Positions 25,601-37,600 of a DNA stretch of 64,000 bases are shown here, piece after piece (the stretch's first letter is position 1; each line of letters starts with the position of its first letter). The position numbers were made by a program, and so were the translations under genes. Below the pieces are notes generated by a model. That model saw only the letters and a program-made list of their open reading frames with translations. It was not told the origin of the DNA and searched no databases. The stretch is taken from NCBI GenBank assembly GCA_028023455.1, contig JAQFVV010000002.1, positions 31,999,725-32,063,724 on the forward strand, written 5' to 3'. Source of the DNA: Epiperipatus broadwayi (lineage: Eukaryota; Onychophora; Udeonychophora; Euonychophora; Peripatidae).

Positions 25601-28600
25601 TCATATATTTTTGAATGTTCAATGAAGCAGAAAATATTATTTTAAAAATATATTTATATATAATATTAAAAAAATAAAATAATAGTCCTACATACCATCA
25701 AATGTTGAAAGATGTTTTTACAACCAAATACAATAAAATTTTGAAAATATGTAGTTTTTTTACTTAACTAAAGCATTAGCAAATTAAATATTACAATATT
25801 AATATACATTATAGTTTATTATAACAAAAGTTTAGAAAAAATGATAATAATAATAACCAATAGATAATTAATCTATTCATTCCGTATACTGAATGTTTAT
25901 TATAGTAAATTCAGAGATTTGAACTTCAGATTTTCAGTCTATATTTATCCTCCACTCCATCTCAACCAACCGATATACTTGACCACAAACATATGAAAAA
26001 GATAAATGATTCCCAATATATGTATTTCATGCAGAACCAACTCTCATCAGTTGGACCAGATCATAATCTCCCACATATATATACAATCAGTGCTCAGTTT
26101 ATATTAAGATAGCAATTCCTTAAATTTTAATGGCCAGGCTTAATTACATATTGGCTTGGAAATAGGTTACATTATAGTATAAGTCCAGCCCATCACTCAC
26201 CTATTATTATAAATGGATATGTAATGGTCTGATAATATAAGGGATTAGATTGACATATCTACACGGGTAAGACTACAATATCAAATCCACCAAGGGCTTT
26301 GAGCATTCCATCGTTGCTTTTTCAATTGAAACCTGTCCATTAAAGTTTAAGAAACTGCTTTCTTAATATAAGCTGAGCACTGATTGTATATATGTGTGGA
26401 AGATTATAATCGGGCTCAAATGCTGAGTGCCGGTTTATTTTTTTTACATGGGTGGTTATATGTATCGGTTACATGAGATGAAGCGGAAGACGAATATAGA
26501 CTGAAAATCCTAAGTTCAAATCCCTCTATTTAATAACCAATAGAGTTTTGGTAACTGCACAGGAGTCACATACTGCTTGCGAGCTGTAGTTTGCCCACCC
26601 ATTGACTTATATATATAATTTTTTCATATTAAGGTTAGTCAAGGTAACAAAATACATAACAACTAATACTTGATTACTATTGGTGGTAATTTCCCACTGC
26701 CTGTAACATCTTTAACACAATTTATTTTATCATTTCAATATTTATAGCTATATCACAAACTTTTTTAAACCTTTATTTCTTTAAGATTCATAAACGGTTT
26801 CCTTTGGTGCTTTTGTGATCTTGAAGAATGCAATAATGTCAAGAAAAGCAAACAGCTGTCAGAATGAATTTCATTGTTAACCTGTGTCTCTAAAGTTGTT
26901 TCACTACACCAATGAACTGAAATTCTTTTTGGGAAATACAGACTAGCAAAAACCTATTTCAACCAATGGCAGCTTGAAAAGCCATTGGGGATTCAAAAAT
27001 ATTCATTCCAGCTTTATGTAAGGTATTGGATGAAATCAAAGTTTCTTCTCCATACAATAACCAAACATCTGTCATTTGCCTTTTTATTTAATATCAATTA
27101 TCACCTCAAATTCTCTTGTATATATGTTTACTATATTTATAATAAAAATTAATTTAAAATCCAAACAAAGATACCAAAAAATTTAGGCCATTACCCAAAG
27201 ACCGATTGCATTCACATTTCACATTTATTCCTTAAAAATTATTAAAGATTCCTTACAATCAACTGTATATTTCAACTACAAATTTAAAAAAATTTATACT
27301 ACACAACTTAATCCAATGAAAATTAAAAACAGAAATTACATATAAGTATGGGTGATATAAATATATATCCAAGATGCTATTCTTCAACCATTCTTCTCTA
27401 TAGATTCATATATATATTTGTGTGTGTTTGACCATGTGACATGGAACACTAATTCCCTCTCTATTTAGCTAACAATAAAACTAAGATTCTTTTAAATAAA
27501 TGCCAATTCCTAAAAAGTAAACAATGAAACTCAAAAGCTCAACACTACTCAAGCGTTGGTGGCCAAGTAGTCAGCACAGCTGCCTTAAAAGCAGTTGTCT
27601 CCCGGTTTGCTTCCCAGCCGATGCTTTGACACCTGGAAAAAAAAAAAGCTCAACACTAGTCTTTAGTTTCAGAAAAACCTTATATTCAGCTGTATGGACC
27701 CTTAAATATCATCACTCATAATTCCACAATTAGCATATTATGGAATACTATTTATCTGCTATGCCCACAGTCTCAAGTTCAATCCTGGCAAAAAGCTTAA
27801 AAAAACATTTCAGGTAACTGGCCTATAACACTTCAGCTGGCCATCTAATTACTGATCGGTAAATAGTAATTAGAAATTCATAGTTAGGTATTAAAAAAAT
27901 AAAAACAATTGAGCTCCCAGCAACTAGCATTTAATTAGCCTCATAAGGATTTCTGACCTATTTCTCTGCAGAGGGATATTAAACAAGTTTTTACGTTGAA
28001 GAAATTTGTTTAAGGTTATTTTACTTATAAGAACCTTTTCCTTTTATTTTTGTTTATATATGTTCACTGCATGTATCTGATTTCTATGGGATATTTTTCA
28101 TATAATGTAGATAATGCGATAATTTCTCGAGTAAAATAATTTGAATTTTTCATTATTTTAAAAAGTTAGGGAGGCATTAACTTTGGATGAATTAAATAAA
28201 AAAGCATATGAAGTCTTTCAAATTAACCTTACGATTAAATCCTTTTTAGCATTGCTAAATCATTTCAGATAATGTAATAAATGACATGAAGTGTAAAACG
28301 TTTTAATGTCCGGTTCCGTAAATCAAAAAAGTCCTAACACTTTCTCAAATATAAATAGATAAAATAAAAATATTAAAAACATGTCTAGAAAATCAAATCA
28401 TCATTTCTAAAATATGTGAAAAGCTTGCCAAACTTTTGAGAGATAAAGTTATAACACCAATACAATCATATCATTCTACTTCAGAGCCATCTATTGATGA
28501 CATTTGTAATCAATGGTTATGCTCAATCTTGATTTTTTTGTCAGTTAAAAGAGCTGCTTTACAACAGTCACTTAAGATTTTGACTACAAACATATATGCC

Positions 28601-31600
28601 TTTAAAGCCACAAAAGGCTGACACTAAAACAGTTTGGAACTATAATGCATATTTTAGTGACTTGTAACTTTGATATGAAGTTAAAAAGGAGACAGGATCT
28701 ACTATAATGGATGATTTTTCTAATCCTTTTTACATTATAATATGTTGGACTATTTCCCTCACTTATCAATAAATGTTGAAGGTATAGGAAATTTTAAATT
28801 TAATTTAAACTTTTCAAATACAAACAACTTGTTAGTAATAACACACAAATAGACAACACAGGTGAGTAATTACCACAACGTTTCGAGTAGCAGTATTCTC
28901 CACTCTTTTTCAGGTGTTGTTGGCCTGGCCAGTGACAGTATTTACATAGGAGTTGAACTTGCACCTTTAGATTCTCAAACATCAAATTTTTAAGGCAATG
29001 CTCCAACAAACTGAGTTCAGTTCGACTCCTATGCTATTACTGTCACTGGTCAGGCCAGTAACGCCTGAAGAAGAATGGAGACTAACACTCCTCGAAACAT
29101 TGTGCAATTACTAACCTGTATCTATTCATGTGTTATTACTAACAAGTTGTTTGTATTTGAAAAGTTTAAATAAAGTTTCAAATTTTCTATACATTCAACA
29201 TTTAATGATAGATGATGGAAATAGTCCAACATATCACATCTAATATACCATCATCACAAACCTTCAGGCAAACCCTTTAACATCAATTTCTTCTGAGATT
29301 TCTATTTTGAGTGATAAACTTGTGTGTTCAGGTTAGACAACTTTTCTGGACACTTTTATTTACTTTGCTGAGGGTTTTTTTTTTTTTGTTTGTCTGTCTG
29401 AATAAGATTTTGTACCTCAATTTTCATCCATTTTCCAATTCTCAATCTAGTTGAACAATTTAACCAGATCATGTGTTTATGGTTTATTAATTGAACGAAT
29501 ATATTTTAAAATCCACTGAAAGTATCAAAAATGCTATCTTGGTCCAGAATACTACAATAAATTTATGAGGAACATTAAAATTAATGTCAGCGACTTAACA
29601 AAAAAAAAATTTAGGAGTAATTATGGACTGGATTATAATTAATGATAATCAAAAACTTTTTATTTGTAATTCATTATTTTATATGATCTTAATATGTTAA
29701 TGTTTGAAATTTCGCGTGTATATATTTGTTAGTCTTAACGCAAGAAAATTATTTACTTTAATAAATTAAATTTTACTAAAAAATTAACAACAAATTTAAA
29801 TTTTTAATTTTATGTTGGACATTTAGTACTCTTTTCAATATACTTCCATCTAGCGGTATTAAATTGGACTTAAACTTTGTTTACAATTTCTCAAACTACA
29901 CAAACTTAAACATAAAAAAAAAACTGCTTTTATTTACATAAATGCATTAAGTATAGGGGATTTGAACTCAGATTTTCAAGCATCCTTCAACTATCCACAC
30001 TATCTCATACAACTGATACCCATGACCACACACATGTAGAAAAGATAATGATCTGGACCAAATGATGAGTGCTGGTTTAGCACGAAATACGTATATTGAC
30101 GATTATTTATCTCTTCTACATGTGTGCGGTCATGTTTATCAGTTGTATGAGATAGTGTGGATAGTTGAAGGGTGCTTGAAAATCTGAGTTCAAATCCCCT
30201 AAACTTACAATTAAGTTCCAGGTTAGTGAAGAGTACCTGGTTTTCAAATATAAATGCATTAAAAAATAAATTGTCTTCAACTTTCGCAATATTCTTATGT
30301 GACCAAAAATAAAAGTTTTGATCTCGCATAATATCACAAATACATAAAAGCTGAAAAAAAAAATTGTTTATTTTTCAGTCCTTCTTTTTTACTTTTTAGT
30401 GAATTTAAGTAAATAATTTCTTTTTTTAATATAATTATTATTATTCATTAAAAAAAAATATTTTATATTTAAACTAAATAACTAAAATTATTTTATTCTG
30501 CTAGATTTTCTCTAACATTCAACGTATTTTTGTAGGTTTCTATATGATCATGTTTAATTTGCAACTGAACTATATTATATAAATTTATACACATGCACAC
30601 ATATTTTAAAAAATGTTCAGCTCAATAAATAAACTCTATATACCCATGCATGCGTGCGCACACACTATACTTACCAACATACATCACAGTGCCTCGTTTT
30701 GTCGGCTGAGTTGGGGCCCTTATTTCACATCGGTCCCCAAGGTGGATGTTATTTGATAATGCAAGTTCTTTTTGTTCTTGAATTTCTTTCTCCTGTAATT
30801 TTGAGGCTTTTTCTCCTTCATTAAACTGGCCTAATTTGTGTTTCTGTTTAAATGTCCTTAAGGAATCTAATACCATGAAGAAGGATAAATATTAATAGTA
30901 ACAGTAATAAAGATAATGAATGAATTTAATTAATTAAAATGCAAAGAAATTATCAATAGTATATACCATTCATGCATAAATTGAAAGATATATACATTCA
31001 AAAATATATATTCTCACACATGGGTGAATAAAAATAAATTAGCAAAGAATAACGATTCGATTTATCAAGTACACATTGGCAATAAACCCCAAAAAATAAA
31101 CTCTTCACAATATATTGCCACAATAATGCTTACTCATAATTACATTAATGGCTTATCTCACTCAGGTTTTTGGATTAGAAATCAACCAATATCAACAAAC
31201 TTCCATGACATATTTCTGGGTACATTGTCTTCGATCACATAACAGTAAACGTACCATCTACCAATCTTTATACCTTTTGCCATCAAACCTGAACCCCCAC
31301 AAATTTCAAATATTCTATGGCTTTAAAGTTGTTACTTTCTTGTCTAACTACCAAGATCTAAAACTAATCCAATCTACTTTATATTCTGATAATTTATTAT
31401 TAAATGATAATCTACACCATAATATATTGTAAGATTTTTTTTTAACTAGAGGAGCAGGAAAAAATGTCAGAATACTTTTGTTTGTGATTACTCACAAGGA
31501 ATGATGCTTAATTCATATTTGCACTTCTTATTATTGGCAAAATTTTGGCAACTCTCAACTCTGGTAAAATTTTCATTCACAAAATTTACCCAATATGCAT

Positions 31601-34600
31601 GTATATTGATGTGATTTGGCTGTTATTTTAATAGATTCATTCAAATAACATGAAAAAGGAAACAAAATGATAGTAATTTATCAATTTATATGTGTGTATG
31701 TATATATATAATACAAATAAAATGTATGTTAACTAAAAAATATTGTAATAACAATAAAAATAATAAATACAATGGTGATTAACTATTATATACAGTCTTT
31801 CAATCTGCAGGAGTATTTTCGGTTAATTCGTTAACCCTCTTCAACTGCTGTTAAATTCAAAAACAAAAAATCAAACAGAATGTCATCAACTCAAATCCTA
31901 GGATTCCCAAATTTTAATGTAATGTTGTTGTTTTTTTTTAATTTAACAGTAGTTGAAGAGTGTTAAGGAATTACTTCTGGGATTGAATGAATGTGTATAA
32001 TAGTTGATCACTGTTATATTTATTATTTTTATGATATATATATAAAAATATTGGGAGATGAAGCTTCATCTAACCATAAAAAAATTAAACAAATCCACAT
32101 CACATCACATTCTGTAAATTAAAGATAACGCAGACTATTTATTGTTATACTTCTCAAAATAATAAAGCTAGATTTACTAAAATGTTAAAATTTCAGAGTG
32201 GTTAACATGTTTTCAAATTTAGCTTTATTTATATCGAAAAGCAATTTGCTAAATGGAGTACAGTTGATTTATTTAATTATTACATGACTAGATGGGGCTT
32301 AATCAACTCTAATGCTGTAGGAAATTACAGCAACAAAATCTGTAGTTTTTCAAAATAATGAAATTACATTATAGTGTGCAAATTGCCAGGCCAAGAAAAA
32401 TTGATTAAAAGTTTAATTTCTAATTTCTTTGAAACTCCTATTTGACTAAGAGAAATGAAAGCATTCAGAAATCACTTTTTAAAACAAAGATGTATATCCG
32501 TATATTTTGCTCTACGATAATAGCTGCAAGAAAATATAGTCTTCATTGGATTTGTGGATTTAAAAAAAATTTATATATCTTTTTTTTTCAAGTGTCATAG
32601 CATCGGCCGGGATGCGAACCCGCAACCCGGGCAACTGCTTGTAAGGCAGTCGCGCTGACCTCTCGATTAAATTAATGAAAATTTTCATATCTACAATATT
32701 TTTCTAAATTATTCAAAACAATAAAGCTTTTTATTTTTTTAAATATAAAATCACATTTTCTCATTAGGTAATAGGATACATACATACTGGTTTGGATCTA
32801 TGCAACAATTGAATAAAACCATTAACTTGATTACAATTAAAACATCATAATCTGATAAATAATTTCTTCAGTGAATATAATTTGATTTGGTTTGCAAAGT
32901 TTGAGTTAGTGAATACCCCACAAATTTTCTTCCAAGTTAAATAAAGATACATAGAGACAAAACCCATACATTAGTACCACTATGTGCAAACTTTAATAAA
33001 CAACGGATGCAAGAGGGTTTCTACATAAAATCCCTATCTACTGACTACTCATCCAATATCCCCAGACTACTTTCTAGCTTTCATCACTGAGGAATCTCGA
33101 TCTAATGCAACCCTCCAGCACCTTTTACCTTTCTAGTTAATTATAGAGCAACAAAGTAAAAACTAGTCTGGGAAGACGGATTATATGCACAAGCCTTCTT
33201 GCATCCACTGTTTTCTATGGTTTGCACTATGTGACACTACTGTATGGAAAGTTTGTCACTGTTTCAAGAAATGATGACAGGCAGTTGAAATTTTAAATTA
33301 AATTGCAAAATATTGAAAAGAACTAGAAAGAGACCACATGTGAAATGGAGGGATGAAATAAGGAAGTTTGTTGGTACAATGTGAATAGAGACTATGGATT
33401 AATGAACCTGGATTAAACTTGGAAAGATATTCAACCTGCAGCAGATTGTTTGACAATAATTGAAAATGATGATGATAATGACAAAAGTGATAATTCTGGA
33501 ACTGAGCCTAAATTTTTTTTCTACGAGACAAAATGAAATCATAATCAATTATTTTCCTTGTTTTACTCTAATGAGAAATTTTGCTTTTATAATCAAATTT
33601 GTGTTTAAAATGATAAAGGTTTGGGCTTCTGTTATTTTTGGAAAAAAAATTTTTTCTTTAAACTTTGTTTTGGCCAAGTCATTTGTAATCAATGGATGCA
33701 GGAAGGTTTGTGCATAAAATCCTTATTAGTGCCTACTCATCCAATATCCCCAGAGTAGTTTCTAGCTTGTGGCTTTCATCAGTGAGGAGCTTTGGACTTG
33801 AGAGCACTGCATCTAGATCTTCAATACAACTCTCCAGCACCCATCTTTTACCTATTGATTAACTATAAAACTAGAAGCTCAATATGAAAACACCATAATG
33901 TTTTCAACCCAAGCTCATTCGCTTGTATCGTCATACAGATCTGAACTCAGTTCAGCATCTATATATTTTGGTATCTTTGGTTTTTCACTTAATGACAATC
34001 ACCATTACCCTATGGATAGGATAGGTATAAAACCATCAAAACATCACATAATCACCATTCCATATGTTTACACGGGCTGTTATTAAGAGTACCAAACTCT
34101 CCATACAGTAGTCAATGATGTTCTCTCACCTTCTATTTATGATAAATTCCACTCCATTTGTACTTCTAATATTTGTGTATTTACAGTAAAATACAAGTCC
34201 ACTTTTTACATTGTTTCTTCACTTTTTCTTCCAAATTTCACAAAAGTTAGGATATATTGCATGATTTATGAGACAAAAGTAAGAAAATAGGATTAAGGAT
34301 AAATACTAAAAAGATTAAAGAAATGCTCAATGGATTTTCTTAGAAAAAGAAAATATATATTAATGATCATGAATTAAAAGAAATTAATAATCACAAATAC
34401 CTTAGTCAAATTATTAATAGAAAGGAAAAATAATGAATTAAATTGATCATAGAATTAAATTTGGATGGAGTGTTTTTATACTATAATACACCATATACTC
34501 CTTAATTTACACTTTACAATGCAGTTAACATAAGATTTATTTTCTTTCTTACAGTTTCAACTGTCCAGCAGTCATCATCAGAGCTATAACATTTAAACAT

Positions 34601-37600
34601 ATACAATTAATATAAATTTAATATCTATTCATACATATATCAACATATATATATATACACATACATATACATACACAAATATACATATAAATATAAAAAT
34701 AAAAACAACATTCCAAATATTCCAACTATTGTCTTAAATATGGATCCTTAATCTCTATAATCTAAACTTCTTTATCCTCCCTTATACTTAATTAACTTCT
34801 TTTATTTAAAATTTTTTAAAAAAATTTAAAAAAAAAAAAAAAATTTTTTTATGTGTTTTTTAACGTTTATTTTTCCATATTAATATCATTTAAATTTTAA
34901 ATTTACTTTTTAATTTAATTTATTTCTTCTATTTTCAATTATTTATATATTACTCATTAATCAATAACAAATAATATTAACATAATATCTTTACAATTTT
35001 ACTTTCTCTTAATTTTTACTTTTAACCAATCTTACCTATTATCTCAGTACCCTTTTTTCTCCAACTGAAACAATTTCAAAAAATTTAAAAATTTCCCTAC
35101 TTCCTTAATCTCTTCACCCTTACGCCCTCTATGAACTCATTCTGAAATTATATTTTATTCCACCTCTCAAAATTTACACATACCTATTCTTTAATAAGAC
35201 ATCACTACACAATCAACATTTTCAAACCATGATCTTTATTAAGAGATGGATTAATGCTTCTAATTAATATAGCTTCCTTTATTTTTCTATCTCTCCTCTC
35301 TTTAGTATGATTTATCATTCTAATACTTTCCTTCTCAAACTTATGCCCTGTATAGGGAGGATAAAGAAGTTTAGATTATAGATTAAGGATCCATATTTAA
35401 GACAATAGTTGGAATATTTGGAATGTTGTTTTTATTTTTATATTTATATGTATATTTGTGTATGTATGTGTGTGTATATATATATATGTTGATATATGTA
35501 TAAATAGATATTAAATTTATATTAATTGTATATGTTTAAATGTTATAGCTCTGATGATGACTGCTGGACAGTTGAAACTGTAAGAAAGAAAATAAATCTT
35601 ATGTTAACTGCATTGTAAAGTGTAAATTAAGGAGTATATGGTGTATTATAGTATATATAATTAAGCAATGCAAATAAGAAATGGATTAAAATTTAATACT
35701 TCAAAGAAGAAATTGGTACACTAAGATCAAGACTAGTAAAGAAGCAACATTTGGATATATACAAGGATATAGTTATGGAAGATATAGATAATATTAAAAA
35801 AAATTTGTACTATATTAAAGGACTAGAGGGTAGTGGAACTTCAAAGATGTTAAATGATAGGTGGAGAATGAACATGAAGTTAAATGGTTTAAATAATGGT
35901 ATTAGATTTATGAAAGATTGTGAAAAGTATGGAGTAATACCTAATTTTGTGAAATTAGGAAAACTGAGAAAGACTATGAATGGTAAGAGCAAATTTGTAG
36001 AAACTGTTGAAAGGAAAATTCTAAAGGAATATATAAGAAAAAGTTATGCAATGAAGCATACGGTTTATAAGGAGATTTATAATGTGGAAATGGTTTTGAC
36101 TGCAAGAATATCTTTTAAGGAGGAAGATATTTTTAGGAATTTGTGTAAGAAGAAGAAAGAATTTATAAATGAAAATACGATGATTAGACATACTAAGAAA
36201 ATGGAGAAGTTAAGAAGAGAAAAAGGAATTGAAAGATGTAAAGAAGAATTTATAAAGTATGAACAAAGGATATGTAATTTAACTAACATTGAACTAACAG
36301 ATGAGGAAAAGATTATACTAAGTAAAGGAATAAAATATGTACCATATGGAAAATGTAATAAGGATGTGGTAGAGGTGAAAGCATTGATAGAGAAGTTAGC
36401 ACAGAAATATATAGAGGATAATTATAATATATATTATTATGAGAATAAGGATGTTAACAGTATAATTAGTAGGAAAGATAAATTATGGATGGGGAAATTG
36501 AAAGATGAGATGAATAATATAGTATATAAATTAGAAAAATTGAATAGTGATGAAAGGAGAGTTATGAATATAAATAGAAATAAAAAGGTTAATAGATTAA
36601 GTAATATAATTACAATAGAAGATGTTAAAAAAATAAAAAATAAATATGCAGATGAAGTAATTTTCACAAAGTCAGATAAAGGTAATAAATTGGTATTATT
36701 AAAAAAAGAAGAATATATTGAGAAAATGAATGAGCTGTTAAAAGAAGATGTTTTTATAAAAATAAAGAAAGATGATACTAAGATGAAAAATAAAAAGATG
36801 TATGAATTTATAAAAGGAATGTTTAATAATAATTTAATAGATAGGAAAACATTTACATATTTAGGGAATAAAGATTGTGGTACAGCAAAAATTTATGGAT
36901 CACCAAAGATTTTTAAAGAAGGGATACCATTAAGACCAGTAATTAATGGTAAAAATTCCTATTTTGATAAGATGTCAAAGTGGATAGCTAATAATGTTTT
37001 TAAAAAGTATGTGAATAGGAATGGTAGTCATTATGTTAAGAATAATAAAAATCTGATAAAGGAAATTAGAGAAAAAGTGGATCGGTATAGTAATTATAAT
37101 TTAACAATGGTAAAAATGGATGTGATAGCAATGTACACTAATATTAATGTAGAGAAAGCTATAGAGGAGGCAATTAATAGATATAAAAATGACAAGAGTA
37201 GGGAAATAGAAATACCAATGGGAAGATTGATAGAGATTATGGAAATTTGTTGCAAAGAAATCACATTTGAGTTTAATGGAGGGTATTATAAACAACAAAA
37301 AGGATTATTAACAGGAGGGGCATTAAGTGCAGTGCTAAGTGATATGTATATGGAAGGGATAGAAGATTTAATGATGAGTAATAAGAATGCTCCAATATTT
37401 ATGAAAAGATACGTGGATGATTATCTATTGATTTTTAATAAAAGTCAGAGGCAAATAGATTTTTTCCTTGAAGAAGTTAATAGATTAGATACAAACATAA
37501 AATTTACAATAGAAAAAGAAAAGGAAGATAAGATATCATATTCTATTAATGAAGTCATATTCTAATGGTAGGTGTAAAATAGAGGCATCAATATATAAAA

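Larger units (their letters stand above)
15437..30674 (-). other. TBCB intron 4
   Basis: 15.2 kb, phase 1. Holds family-F and family-A palindromes, an LTR retrotransposon relic (19755-22421), an RTE fragment, a 56-bp tandem duplication, a SINE and a family-C palindrome. Nothing was recognised at 17110-18460, 18815-19750, 22430-24830, 26540-27530, 27660-28735 or 29240-29940. Confidence 0.85.

Noticed and set aside
34620-34690. CRISPR-like or satellite array
   Set aside because: Only simple AT/AC dinucleotide runs inside the PLE terminal repeat.
34480-35340. Separate PLE on the minus strand
   Set aside because: It is an exact inverted partial copy of this PLE's own 3' end, part of the same insertion.
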